Origin: Aquanectria penicillioides
Taxonomy: Eukaryota; Ascomycota; Sordariomycetes; Hypocreales; Nectriaceae
DNA length: 64,000 bases
Assembly: GCA_003415625.1 (NCBI GenBank)
Contig: PYIU01000002.1
Location: 5,766,001-5,830,000 of the forward strand
Reading direction: 5' to 3'
This document shows positions 10,944 through 23,932 of the stretch, one piece after another. The notes under the pieces were generated by a model that was given only the letters and a program-made list of their open reading frames with translations, was not told where the DNA came from and ran no database searches. A program made the position numbers and the translations under genes. Numbering within the stretch: the stretch's first letter is position 1; each line of letters starts with the position of its first letter.

Positions 10944-13900
10944 TTACCAATCCTCCACGTTGAGTGCTGATGGTACAGCCTGTCCTTGGCCTGAGCCTGT
11001 GCTCCAGCTGTCTGGACTCTCGCCCTCGGGCAATGTACCCTCCAAGTTTGGCTGCCAAATGTTTGGTTGCCCCTGAAACCCATGGACGTTGGTCTGGGGA
11101 ATCATCCCGTTTCCTTGCCCTCTCTGCTGGAACTGACTAGTTGACTGGGGTTGCAATCCACCTTGTTGTATGTTCCCGCTTGGCACCGGACCCATGGGGT
11201 TATGATCCAGCCCGGCATGGGTCTGGACAGGCGAGAGATTGGGGAAAGCTGACATTGCTGCGCTGTCCGGAAATAGTTGGTCGGGTTGGAAGTTTTCCCA
11301 GAGAGACTGAGATAAGTTTGGCGAATTCCTTGTTACGAGGTACAGGTCTGGCGGTGTGGGAGGAACTGAGAAAGACGGATTAAAAGGTGTGGCTGGTCGG
11401 GTTTGCGGTCTCGAATTCGTGCCTCCCATGAATGTGTCGGCCACATTTTGGCGTGCGTTGGGCGATGTTACCGGCGGTGGCTGCATACCGCTTGTTTGCT
11501 CGTTTTTGGTGGCGCTTGGGGTTTGCGGTCGGGATCGTTCGTATGATTCTTGAGGCTGAGGAGTGCTGGATGCGAAGTCAATTGCCATTTCGTCGTATTT
11601 CCTCTTTGGAGCCTCGGGCTGCCGGTTCTGCTGCTCTAACTGCGAAAGTGCCTGGCGCATCTTTCGATGCCGCTTCCCCTCAGCTTTCTGCAATCGTTCC
11701 TCGAGCACTTTATTGCCAATTATGGACTCGAAAAGCGCATAAACCATCTTCCCAACCAGCCAGACCTTGGAAATCTCCTTCATGGCTTGCATACAACTGC
11801 GAAGTCTGTCTTGGGTAACTTGTTGGATCGAGGGGACTGGCGATCTCATCTGATACACATGCATGATTAGTGCCGAGAAAAGGCTGTACACGACGAAGGC
11901 TGGGCAGTAGCGCAACTGGTCATGGGCAGCAAGATTCTCAACGATGGATGTAATCATCGCAGCAGCCTGGAATGCAATGTTGCGGGAGGGATAGGGATTC
12001 TGGTCTGTAAAACGAGACGCTCCACCTGGGGGCATGTGCGCTCGATGTAAGAGACACAGTGTTGTATAATAATTGGAGTGCAGGAGCGCAGACCAGAAGT
12101 GATGTCGGGGCATTTCCCAGTAGACCAGCTTGGGCAGTTCTGGAGCCAGTCGGCCAAGGCCATGTCGCTGTGGGTGAGGTCGATGGCGTTTCGTTGGCGT
12201 CCTTTTGAGGCCACTGAGTACTGTTGCGATAGGACGAGGCCCATGATTTCGCAAAGCTTTACATACTGAAGAAAAAACTGAACGTGAATTGGATCTGGGG
12301 GTATTCGCTGGCACGATCTGGCTCGTCTTCGATAAAGTCTTCTTCTGTCAACATCTCGACGTCCGAGTCATCAAGATTGATGTGAACGGGTCTTCCAAGC
12401 GCAACGGCGACGGAGCGATCCCGAGTGAAGAGGGTCCACCAGATACGCTTCCACAGCCTCTTATCCGACCGGCTTAATTGTGACTGTTCGACTGAACGAT
12501 GCATGCCCGATCCCTGAGCAACAATTGTAGCTACGCGACTCCAATAAAAAACGTTCTTGGTGACATCTTCTGGACCCTCCCAGTACCATCCCATCAGCAA
12601 CAAGGATTGCACGATGGTAACGCGGTCATCTTCATAGTTGGCATCGTACAAAGCCTTGGCTCTCTTGTAAAATGTTAGTGCGGCAGGGGTGGTTGAACCA
12701 TTGGCGTCCATAAGTTGGGGATTGTTGCAAGCTCGGGTGCCAGCGAGCAAGACAGACTGAAGAAGCAATAGAGATGGGGGGTTTTTTGAATCACGATACT
12801 GCCTCATGAAGCGGGTACGGTTGATAATGGGCACGATAGGGTGGACCCAGCTGAAGTAAGATTCAATAAGCTCATCGCAGAGTGATCGAGGGGGAAGGAG
12901 GAAGGCTCCTCTTTGGTGGAGAATATCGATTTCGACGTTGTCCAACTCGGTGAGCCGGGCTCGGGAGCCTCGAACATTCTCGGGTAGAGGGTAATGAACA
13001 ACATCGGCTGAGCCTTGGCGATCGTGGACGAGCAGTGTGAGATTGGATGACTCGCCAAGGTATGCGACTCGGCCAGCCTCGGTTATGGGGCACGGGTGAA
13101 TTTTGGCTTCATCACTAGATCGAGGTATGTCCCGTTGTCCACCTCTTCTTTCCTCGCCTGGGCCTCTGTCAGTGTGGTGGGAGGAGTGCCATGGTTGGAG
13201 TGGAATACGGATGGGGTTCGCGAGGTAAACGTGGTGGGCGCAGGAGCCGGCGGTAGTGGTGAGGGATCCTCAGCGACATCACCTCGGTCGCTAGAGGTGG
13301 ATGAGAATGTAATCAGCATGAGCATCAACACAATGTGAACGCGAGGGATGCAAGCGACATAGAAATTCGTACCTATCAGAATCCTTGCCGGCTTGGTTTC
13401 CAGAGCCTTGGGTCTTTTTGCGCTTGGGGGTTGGGATGCGGCATTCGATTTGGAAGGCGACACAGTTGGTGCAAGGCACACCAAGGCTGGCAGCATCGCA
13501 CCGGACCTGGGTAGGTGGGTTAGTAACGGTATATGAAAAAATTGGCGGTGACGAGGAAACAGATCATGTTGGATCATGATGAGCAATGATGGCCGTAACG
13601 AAGGAATTGATCGAAATACCTTTCGAGCATGGCAGGTCTAATGGCATGTGGTCAGCGCTTGATTCAACAGCTGGCATGAATATGTTTGGTGGATCTGAGG
13701 GTTTGATGGAGGATGGCGGTCGCCGATGCCTCGGCTCATGAGGGGGAACGAGGGGTCCCATGGCGCGGCAGTCGACAAAAGAGGCACGAAGAAAAGCCTG
13801 GTTGCATACCTCGCATGCGCGTGACGCTCGCTGTCTTTATAAATAAAGATAAATGTTAGCGAAATGCGAGTCAAGCCGTTTGACCTTGATAATCATTCCC

Positions 13901-14143
13901 ACTCCTTCTTGGGCCAGAGAGCTCTGGACGTGGAGGAAAAATGCAAGCGCGGACACCGACCTACCTCCTGAAGCTCATGTGTCCTGCCGAGGTTGAGGCC
14001 GCGGTGTTGGGTGCAAGCCCTGGCGGCGGCGTGGGCGTGGAAGCGGACAAAGAGGCCGCAGTCAATGACTGTGTTTGATCCTGGAGTTGCGGCTTCGGCT
14101 GTACCTGCGGCGGCCCGTCGCCCGACGACATTTCCACGTCCAT
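10944..14143 (-). CDS. CTF1: FarA/CTF1-type Zn2Cys6 transcription factor (three 1-nt frameshifts in the given sequence)
   Basis: Nuclear regulator of the FarA/FarB and cutinase-transcription-factor family, which binds CCTCGG elements and activates fatty-acid and cutin use. Exons: 14143-13965, 13834-13810, 13637-13620, 13506-13373 and 13290-10944. Splicing the four short exons builds a perfect Zn2Cys6 cluster with Cys at about 67, 70, 77, 86, 89 and 96 (spacing 2-6-8-2-6), followed by a basic PTPKRKK linker. The fungal-specific transcription factor domain follows (SYFSWVHPIVPIINRTRF, LLLMGWYWEGPEDVTKN), then a Gln/Pro-rich tail. The last exon changes frame three times, at G-runs 13087-13090, 12297-12301 and 12132-12134 (C-runs on the coding strand); each needs one extra base to keep the conserved protein going. 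The implied length is about 901 residues. Family assignment is firm; FarA versus FarB orthology is less so. Confidence 0.88.
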
Positions 14144-16056
14144 GAAACCGGCTCGACTTGGAAGATGAGGCTCTGGAAAGAAGAAAACCAAGGGTGAGGG
14201 GGGAGAGGTCGTCGCGATCTGGCCGTGCGCGGCCAGAGACGGAGACACCACCAGTGCAGGCAGCTCGGTCGGTCAGTTCAGCCAACCAAGACGGGCAGGT
14301 AAGGTCAGGTTGACAGCGGGCTTGCTGCGGTCACTGCAACTCTCGGTCCTGCTAACCAGGAATGCAGGGAATGCAGGTCGTGCGTTTGCTTCTCTGTGTT
14401 TGCCTAGAATAATTACTGATCGTCAGGTCCGTCACCAGCTCTTCGCATGGCAAGCCGCAAGCCGCAATTAAATAAAAAAAAATGTTACTTTGGACGACAC
14501 GATACTGGTTGTTGATTGTCGGATGCTACTCCCAACACCGCTCAGTGCCAAAGCAGAGGAGCGGAGTCGTGTGTGTGTGCGCGTGAGAGCAACGTGCGGG
14601 GGTAGAACAAATCTGGTAGCGGGTATCAGGCGGGACGGGGCGTGTGCCGAGAGCAACGTGTGCAGGATCCGGAAAATCCCCCCGGAAAACGAGAGAGCAA
14701 AACTGGATTTGAGACTTGAGAAGAAAGGGCAAAAAGAGGGCTCGAAGGATGAAGAATCCAGCCAGAGTTTGGCCAACGGGATTGCCGGGAGTGCCTGATG
14801 TTCAGAATCCAGATTGCGAAAGAGATGACTTGCAGTGTCGGAAATGGTGGAGGCCAAACTGGGTCCTCTGCCCGTCTTCCGGACCTACCGTGGGGATTTG
14901 ATGCCGCACAAAGCAAAGAGCAATGGTAAGCCCCGTGGAGTTGAGTGGGCCTTAGATGGTAAGCCATCGACCAGCAGGGACAAGTCTCGATGTCAGGCGA
15001 GGCCAGACCAGGCAAGGCAGTAAAGGTTGCCTGTGGCGAGGTACGTACTCGTTTTTAGTTTCGGTCTTTTGGGGGTTCGCCGTCTCGTTCTGTGTGTTCG
15101 GCCGGGTCCGGCATCACAGGAGAGAAGACACTTGAATAGGAACAGGAGCGAGAGGCTGGCTTCCTTTTTCCCCAGCAATGTTGAGTGACGGATTGTTTGT
15201 AGAAGGGTCGAGAAGGTTATGTTGGAATGAATAAATGCCAGCGTAGATTTGGTTCGTCGTAAAGCCCAAGAAAAGAGTTACAATTGCTCTTAATAAGCTG
15301 CAATCAGGTCAGCCAAGGCCTCAGCTCATGCCAATCTGGTCGGGGTCCTAAAGGAAGCCAGATCACCAAGACCAACCAGTGCAAAGAAATGAGTGTGAGC
15401 CAGGGATGTGGTGGGTTATAAACAAGATGGAGCACTGGGATTCCGGACCCCTTCCCCCAGGTAGGAACATATGCCTGAAAATCTTCAGGACGTGGATGAG
15501 GGTCGGGTTTGCTGGGGGAGCAGGGGGAGGGCGTCATCTGAGACGTCGTTCCGGCGAGTCGAGCCAGCTTAGTTAGTTGTACGAATGAAGTACAAGAGCC
15601 ATGAGACAGTTGGGACACGGATACTTGGGTACCTACGCTACCTCGCTGGGAGAATGCGTTGATACAGACACACCTGTTGTTGTATCCATTGTTAACATGG
15701 ATGCATCTTTAAGAGGCTATTCGTTATAGACGTTCGTGTTAGAACCAAAGAAAAACGTGTGAAGTTTTACCCAAGCTACATTTGTATAAACTGGCTTGGA
15801 GGGATTGTATTCGTACTCTCCCCTGGTCCCTCTCCTTTGGCATAATTCGGTAGGAGCAACGGCACGATGGTGGGGAGGGGGAATCTCTTCATCCCCCCGC
15901 CCTTCCCCATTATCTCGGTCCCCTGTACATTAATATTATTCAGATTTGCATTCCTGTTTTATAGTTATGATACAGTACTAAGCACCAGTTCTTACCAAGT
16001 GAAAAAAAAAGATTAGAGGTGTGGAGGTGTGATGCGTGACATATTTCCTCCCGAAC

Positions 16057-16099
<43 letters not shown>

Positions 16100-18036
16100 C
16101 TGTGCGTGTGTGTGGATTGGGTAGGTATTTCTGGCTTGGAGAGGGGTGTGCCATAATTGCTAGTTGCAGAAACCATGGTGGGATCGACACTTTGTTCAAA
16201 TTTTCATGCACATCCATATGTAGGATGGTGACATGTGAGAGCGGAGAGCGCTGAGAAGCCTCAGCTTTGGGTGGTTGGTGGTCAGGGAGCTTGGCGAGGA
16301 CTGGGTGCCGGGGTAGAGGATGGGGTAAGAAGAGATAAAAAAGGTACGACGGCAACGGCGGAAAGTCCCAGTTTCGTTTTAGCTTCCCTGACCTGGTTCT
16401 AGGCTATAGAGGGCATCTTCCCCGGTAACGTGAGCAGGATAGGAGATGGGGGGGGGGGTGGACATACATATGTGTGTACCCACTGCGATGCATTTATCCC
16501 GCTAGACTTCCATTGAGGCATCGAGAATTTTTTTACCTTTGAAAAATAACAAGCGGATTGGAAAATTATACTGTTCCTATCCTGGGAAGCCGGGGAACAA
16601 ATGTCCTGTCAAACGAGTGGGTCGTGTAGATTGCGCTTTGAAACGGACTTTACGATCGGGCCTCACTAAAATCTCCGTTCCCACTGCCGGTTAGATGATA
16701 GGGATGTGAAGACCCTGACAGCAGTGCTCTGGAATGTTACCAAACAAGGAGATCCATTGCTTCAAGTATCAGCCCATAGTTGGTGTATTGTCAATCATCA
16801 TTGTTGTTATTGTATCATAGAATTGGATTGCAACTTCCTAGCTTTGAAGAAGGTTGGTTTAGAGCTTACAAAGGTGAGTACGGAGTAAGTACTCACAATT
16901 GCGCCTTGGTCCACTACCAACAAACATTGCCCTCCCTACCCTCTCTGCACTCTCTGTAACAACCTCTGCCATTGCTCTCCCCGCTTTGGTCACCCCCCCT
17001 CCCCCAAATAACGAAATGTGCTGTATGATGTTATGTCTTAGGAACTGGGGTTCGTAGAATGGCTTTAGTAGTGCCTAGCCTGGTAGGACTCAAAGGAATA
17101 CCGTGTTGCTCAGGGTCCTTGACACCTACTGCTACCTATACTGGAATGGACTTTGGCACGTTGCCCTGTGGCCTCACCCGCTTTGCAAATACTAATGCAC
17201 TATCAACAGCCTCTCTTCCTTCCTAGGGTCTGGTTTGAGAACGACGTAATCCTGTAGGGGGCTGACGAGGATGGCATGAGGCACGAGGACATCCCTTGCT
17301 GCATAGCCCTTCGCCGCCTCCTCCAATGACTTCGGAGACGAGGACTGCTGTAGTGGACTTTCACATGCAAATGTGCAGTCCCCTCTTTGGTAGACCCTCT
17401 TCGAGCATGAGGAATACCTCACCCCAAACTTGCCCCAAAAGAGGTACTCTGCCCCGCACTCTCAATTAGATCCACTCTCAGGCTGCATCCTTGGCTGCAT
17501 TGCTACAGACCTGATTAGTGTGTCCATCCCTTCTCCGATGATGCGCCTCAGACTCTTCCAGTCGTCTCCGTCCCCATCACACATCACACATTGTGCATCA
17601 CGCACCACACCTTCATGTCTCCTGTCACATTTGGGCGTACACCAAGCGTGTATTGTACAGTACCTCTATCGGCGGCGCCACAGTCCCTAATCCAGATTTT
17701 CCACCCTGCCTTACCAACAAGGATTTACGGCCATCTTCCGGATCCTCTCAATTTCAGCCTTACACCTCAAAACGGTACACGAGTAAGGCCGCTCACCATT
17801 TGGCCTGCTTGCCTGCGGAATGTCTTGGGTTCTGCCTTTGATCCTTACTCTACCATCTTTCCCTTTACTTCAGCTATATTTGTTGATCATTGTATGTATA
17901 GGTGTGTTTGCGCCTGTGGCGTTTTATTCTGGGTTCAAGATTATTCCATGCTGAAACTCCGGTTTCTGGCCGCCGAGGACTACAGCAGTATTATACACAT
18001 CATCTGCCCCCTTTAACGTCTGCCTGAACCACTAGT
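14144..18036. other. Gene-free region, 3.9 kb
   Basis: The longest stretch without a recognisable gene. It holds the FarA/CTF1 promoter, a GT microsatellite, a run of ten or more G near 16447-16457, and the 3' side of MCD4. Open frames are short and of biased composition. A long 5' leader or a non-coding transcript is possible but not shown. Confidence 0.5.
16058..16096. repeat. GT dinucleotide microsatellite, about 19 units
   Basis: An uninterrupted GT run of 39 nt, followed by an imperfect continuation to about 16113. Apparent open frames across it (a Cys/Val repeat on plus, a His/Thr repeat on minus) are artefacts of the repeat. Confidence 0.95.
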
Positions 18037-21000
18037 TTAGTTGTTCTTTGAAGTATTGCCGTTAAGCTTCTTTGTTTTGGTCGGCTTCAGCGCCGGTCCA
18101 CCATTGGCTTTTGTCTTTCCTGGCTCATCTGCAATCTCAATACCGGCAATAAAAAAGGCACTTACACCTTCCAGGGCCGCCACAAAAACACACAGTAGGC
18201 TGGCAATTGCGAAGTGGCTGATGGTGGACCCGATCTCTAACCATGAGCCCTCGTCCTTCACCACCCAGAAGAAGTACAGGGTCAAAATGTCGCTTCCTGC
18301 CAAAACAACCATGAACAAAGCCGACGGCGCTACACCTAGCATTTTGTTCAGCACCCCTAGGCTCGCCGAAATCAGCGCAAACGGAATCATTAGCTTGAGA
18401 ACCAGGAGGGCTCCCTGAGACAACGGGTCGAAGATAGGTACCAACCGTTGAACACTTTCAAGACTGAATGACGAGACTGACGCCACGTTACCCGTACTGA
18501 AAAATGCTGACTGAAGTAGTACCATAATGAAGAGAGCCACCCGCGCGTCCGACAAACGAAGCGGTCGGAAGCTGATCGGATCGTTTTTGACCGTACTCAC
18601 TTGCGCAGTGGCAATGTTGTACTCGAGGCGAATCCACAGAAGGAGCATAACGCTGAATGCAACATAGAACATGCCCTCGTAAGAGATGGTCAATATAACA
18701 AATGTCGGAGCGCAGGTTAGAAACATGACAACAAGACGATGCATGTAGTGGGTGTTGGGTTGCAGCCGATACGCCAGAGGCATCAGCAAGGACACAACTG
18801 CATTTCTTCTCGTCAGTGAACGTGGTCTTGCACAGAATTCTGATGGTTCTTACCAAGAACAGCCCATCCCACGATCTGATTGCCACGGGGCAACCCTTGT
18901 TTATCCTTGAGCGACAACGCACTACTGCGTGTGACCAACATCGACAAGAAAACTAACCCGATCTGTCGATTCTCACATTAGCCGTCTCGAAATTGGGTTG
19001 CCTGTTAAGTATCAAGCAAGGAAAACTCTTACCTGCACCCCTAGAAGTGCTCTGCTGATGTGAAGGTGTTCCCTTTTATCCTTGGATGATGAGAATTCCG
19101 ACAGGACTAGGTCCTCACAAACCAGATATCCCAGACCAAGAAGGGCCATGAGCGCACCAGCCGCCAAGCTAATATGATTAGCCCCTGCCTTATGGAACTT
19201 CCCACAAGCTTGTTACTTACATGAGGGGAACATTCTCAACCTTCATTGCGGGGAGCAACGTGAACGTACTCATTGCAAGGCATGACACAAACCAAGTGAA
19301 GCTAAGCAAAAAGTTTGACCGAAGGAACGAGAGACTGTTGACAATGGGCCAGAAAGCCCCCACAATGTACAAAACGGTGAGAATCTCTCGGTGGATGTAT
19401 CCAAGGGCCTACAAACATCAGCTACATGCGTACACTGCTGGTCGGGGTTCTTACCAAGGATTGGATCACACCGATATAGAGGATGATGTTGGCTACAAGT
19501 GCTACCGTGGCTCCACCCGACTGAATATGGCCAAAGAGATCTTTACGCCCTTGAACGAGAGTACCTCTCCTGGCATAGACCTCTTCCCAAAATATGACCG
19601 GGAAGAGAGCATAGGCATAGTACTGTAGTGGGGATTTGGAGATGATAAAAGATGCGTAAAGAGCGACAAGTACTGATGAGAAGAACATAGTGCCTAAAAT
19701 AGACCGCTGTGAAGGAATGCTTTCCTGCACAACATAGAGGTTGAGGACGGTCGTCATGGCATACGCCATCCACCCGAGATATCCGATGGTGATTAGTGCT
19801 CGGAGGAACAACCAGTCGTATGTTTGAAGATACCGAAGGCCCTGCAGTGTGACAGCGATTAGAGCATCGGATTCTTCGATGGCCTCTTCGTACCGACCGC
19901 TGTCTACCAAAGCACGGATGCGTGCGATGTGTTGATCAGGAGTTAGCGTGTGCTCACTGAAGGCTTCATATGGCCTGTATCGCAACTCTGTTGCCTTCTT
20001 TTTCGCTTCTTTGACCCGATACATCTCGAGAATCTCTTGCGCGTTTACCAAAGATGCCTCGGCTTTCTCCTGTATGCTGGCGGATAGAAAAGTCAAAGGT
20101 AGTTGACCAACAGAGTTGGCAGGAAACTCGGTGCCGATCAAGTACGCCATCAGGGCAGCAACGTCAGCTTGGTTGACGTCATGTCTTCGAACATGATCCA
20201 AACTCCAGTCGGAAGAGTATTCATCATGACCTGGGGCTATGGAGTTTGGATGCAGTTCCGGATGGGCGACACCAGAACCCCAAGAAATGAGCGGTGTTCT
20301 GGTGTTATCCGGATGACCGTCGCCGTGACTACCCCAATCACTCATGCCATGATCAGCGGTAAATACGAAGGCGGTTCGGTCATCAGCGTAGAAATTTTGG
20401 ATAAGCTCTGTCACCTCCTTGACGCCTTGGTCTACGACTTTGAGATTGTGTAGGTACTCCTTAGAATAGGGCCGGTATCCGTGGCCTGTCGTATCAAGGC
20501 CTAGGAGATGCAAGAAAAACACGATTCTATCTTGCCGTAGAGCAGCATTGAGTGTCTCATTGGTGGCGGCGTGGGCGAAGAGCTCCTTGACATGGTCAAA
20601 GACCCAGTAGTCGAGATGCGTTGCATCTTTGGAAAAGTCCTCAAATTCCGCATCGTACATGAACGAATCAACCCGACCTGGCACGGCTCCATGCTCAAAC
20701 ATTGGCAAAATATCAGGGCTTCCCCAGCTCCACGTGTGCCGACTGCGGTTGAAAACGCTATCAAAGTCGACCGGGTTCAGTTTCCATCCTGTGGCAACAG
20801 CTGAGACATCCTCATAGAGGCCAGCGATGAGGGCTACATGCCCAGGGCGGGATTCCGTTGGGACACGAGTATGAGAAACACCGAATGTCCCGTGCTCGAG
20901 GATTCGGGAACGGAGGAAAGGAGCAAGCGGGCGTGGCACAAGGTCCTCGTCAGACTCAGGATACGGTTCAGGGAAGGATTGAAAGGCCTTGTCGGCACGA

Positions 21001-21253
21001 AGTCCGTCGCCTGGTGTAGCAGGGAGTATTAGCGAACATATGGACCAAAGAGAGACCGTTCCTGGAGATCATTACCGACGAACAGGACTAGGCGGTCCGC
21101 GGGGGCCTTGGAAGCCCCAGAGAGCTCCACGCCATAGAGCCGCATGCCCGACACAATAGGGCTGACAAAGTAGATGTCGAAGATGGACAGGAAATAGACC
21201 AGGTGGAAAACAACTGCGGTGGCTAAGAAGCCAAATCGGCTGAAGCTAGCCAT
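18037..21253 (-). CDS. MCD4: GPI ethanolamine phosphate transferase 1
   Basis: ER multi-pass enzyme (PIG-N family) adding ethanolamine phosphate to the first mannose of the GPI precursor. Six exons: 21253-21076, 21010-19455, 19408-19221, 19168-19033, 18962-18854 and 18797-18037, totalling 2928 nt and 975 residues. All phases agree and there is no frameshift. The N-terminus carries one membrane anchor, then an alkaline-phosphatase-fold luminal domain. Landmarks are APADRLVLFVGDGLRADK, SHTRVPTESRPGHVALIAG with the catalytic Thr region, and FTADHGMSDWGSHGDGH with the metal ligands. The C-terminal half is a series of hydrophobic helices ending in a basic KPTKTKK tail. The ATG at 21253 was chosen because MASFSRFGFL begins the family N-terminus. 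Confidence 0.95.
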
Positions 21254-22389
21254 GGCGACTCGGAGGACTGAAATTCGTCGTACAGGGAAGTGTCGCCTGA
21301 AAAAGAGGCCGGGCGGGACAGTCGCCAAAACAAAGACAAGAGTGCAGCGGGACTGGGATTGTCAAGAGAGTGGGTGTAAGTCGGGGGACTGAAGGGTGGA
21401 GCAGGCCTTTCCACAAAGGAATCAGGGGGAGAAGGAATAGTCCATGAAGCAACAACGGGTGGTCTTGAGAGATAGAAAGAATGTGATGTGGCAGAATGGG
21501 GAGGCGAAACGAGAGAGTGCGCAGCCTCCAATCATGGAAGTTCTCAAGGAAGGTGATGTAATCTGGTCGAGGATGAGGGTCGATGGGTACAATAATTATG
21601 GTCCATAGAACGGTATTAAAAAAAAAAACCGTGGCCAAAAGTCAATGGCCAATCGACCCATACGGGACACGCCCTTGCGTCCAGTCGCGTAGTCGCGTTC
21701 GAGATGGTGCTCAGTACCTTGCAGACAGCCCATGCCTCGTGTCCAACCTTCTAGCACATGCTGGCCAACCCGATGCGCTAGGGGACCTTGATGCTGCGCT
21801 AGCTTGCTCTGCAGTAGCGACCTTGTATGCTGTCGGTCACGTTTCGTAGCGGGACAGCCAACGTCGAACTCGCAACTTCCGTCATCAAACGCTGGACAAA
21901 CCATTTAATCTACACATGGAGGGAGGAGTGACCAAAAGCTCGCTGATTGTGAATTGAGACAAGGACCATGGAGGATTATCTGCCAATACCTACCACTATT
22001 CTTCTCTCGGATAGCACGCCTCTTTCTTTTGTACTGCTCGCGTCTCCATTCCATCATTTATTTACTTCTCTCATAACCTCTTCATGGTCATCTTGCGTCA
22101 ACTCATTTACTCATACCCGATTTCTGCCTCGAGAGCAGTAAAGCCTGGATGGTCACGAACTGTGGCCCAGGAACTCCAGGGAGCACCTAGTCCTGGGCTC
22201 ATCTCCCATCGAGATCTACAGAAATAAACAATCTCTCTGATTTATCTCGAGAACAAACGCAAAACTTTCCTACAGGATGCGAGAAACGCAACCTAGCGCC
22301 AAAATAAACTCCTAGGGTATCAGTCCGAACCAACATCATAGAGCACGCCTGCAGCATTACATCCATCCAGAGTTTTCCCTTCTTCATAA
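21254..22389. other. Intergenic region between MCD4 start and CSM1 stop
   Basis: Promoter of MCD4 and 3' end of CSM1. Contains a short A-run at 21619-21629. No recognisable gene. Confidence 0.5.
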
Positions 22390-23932
22390 CTACATCAATC
22401 GCTCCGTCAGAGATTTCGTCACCCGCCTGTAAAAGTGAGGAGCCTCTGATCGCGGGAATTGTATCTCTTCGGCAAGAAAGTCCGGTAGCATGTCCATCAA
22501 ATCCTCATCGCGGTTGGGGTCTAGTTGCGGGTTGTAGGTAAATAGAACTTCTTCATAGCTGTCTGCTTGGTCCGCGTTCTCAACAGTGAGTTTGAAGTGC
22601 AACGCTAGATAGGATGTTAGTTGGCTGACTGCACGTCCAATTGCCAAACATTGACTTACTGCCATTCCGCCCAGTCTGAATGCAATCAAATATGTCCTCT
22701 GTTTCATCTTGCTTTAGGCTGCGCAAGATGAGACCTGTCAGATCACCATATAAATCCTCCTTGGCTTGTGCGGCTCGATGTGCTGCGTGGGCTGCCTCCG
22801 CTTGCGCTGTCCGGCTTGCTGCCGAGTTGACCTTCAATGCACTCCCAGGGATTCTCATATTTGTTTCTCCTGATCGGAAGGCTGATAGTTTCATAGAAAG
22901 TGTCTTGATCTCGGTTTTTGACTCGGATAGCGAATCGTTGAGTGCTTCCAACTCATTTTCCAAGATCTTCACCTTAGCTTCTCGTGCATCTAATTCCTTT
23001 CGTAACTCTTCACCCTGTCTGGCTAAAGCAGTTTGTGTCGCAAGCTCTTGTTTGAGTTCAGCAATCAGGTTATTTGCAGCTACCCGGCGATTAGTGACCT
23101 GTTCTTGGAACAGCCTCTCGTGCTGCTTACCGGTGGTTCTTTCTTCCGCCTGCTTTCGAAGCCGATCAAAATTACGTTCAGCTTCCTTGACACCTACCTC
23201 TCGGAGGTCCCGGTGACGCGTTTCGAGGTTTTCATATTTCTTCGCAAGGTTTCCTAATCGCTTTCGGAGCGATGCATCGTCTACACCAAAACTCTCCACC
23301 TCCCCAACTAGGTGCCTGGGGGTTCCAATCAATTCCGCGTCAACCTGGTCTTGCGTAGACCCATCAACGTCCATTTCCTCAACGTATTCTTCTGGTTGCT
23401 CAAGTTGGGTCTCTTGTATCTCCTCCTGAGGAGTCGCTGCTTGGCGCAATCGGGGACGACCTCGTGATTTTGTTGTGCTAGCTGGTGCGCTTTCTACTGT
23501 TTTACCACTGTTACTGGGTTTCGCTGTGTTTTCAACGACCCTAGGCCGGCCACGGCCTTGCTTTAATGTAGATGATGCATGGCTGGTAGATGACCCGATA
23601 TTACCATCTTCAACTTCATTATTTTGGATCAGCTTCCCCAGCTGGCGCGTATTGCGGGATGCGCCGGATTGGGTGTTCTTAGCCAATGATCCTTTCGGGT
23701 CTGAAGTTGCTGTTGTTGTGGTGGGCCTGCCTCGAGTTCGACCTGTCGGCTGCGGTCCTGGTTTTGTGACCTTGTTCGTAGGCGGCCGGCCACGGGGCTT
23801 TTTAGTGACGCTCATTGAATGTATTCGGTTGCGTGCGGATTGGATATCCGAGGCGTCAAGAGAATCCAGGTCGGGCTCAGAGTCGGATCCCACAAGCCCG
23901 GCGAGGCGGGTTGTTGCCTTTGCGCGCGGCAT
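22390..23932 (-). CDS. CSM1: Monopolin complex subunit Csm1/Pcs1 with four AT-hook-like motifs
   Basis: Chromosome-segregation protein of the Csm1/Pcs1 family, which clamps kinetochores at meiosis I in budding yeast and prevents merotelic attachment in fission yeast. Exons 23932-22660 and 22604-22390 with a 55-nt intron give 495 residues. The start is the ATG at 23932 (MPRAKATT). The N-terminus is basic and disordered with four RGRP cores at about residues 47, 67, 127 and 157. A long coiled coil follows (about 226-346). The C-terminal globular domain contains YGDLTGLILRSLKQDE, CIQTGRNG and LPDFLAEEIQFPRSEAPHFY, the family signature. It is divergent from MSP1, with 546 bp between the start codons. 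Confidence 0.9.

Noticed and set aside
13620..13637. Doubt over an 18-nt exon in the FarA/CTF1 gene
   Set aside because: The micro-exon was kept, not dropped: it supplies exactly the TCHARK part of the zinc cluster, with proper AG and GT borders.
15940..16355. Frames with His-Thr or Cys-Val repeats
   Set aside because: They are translations of the GT microsatellite.
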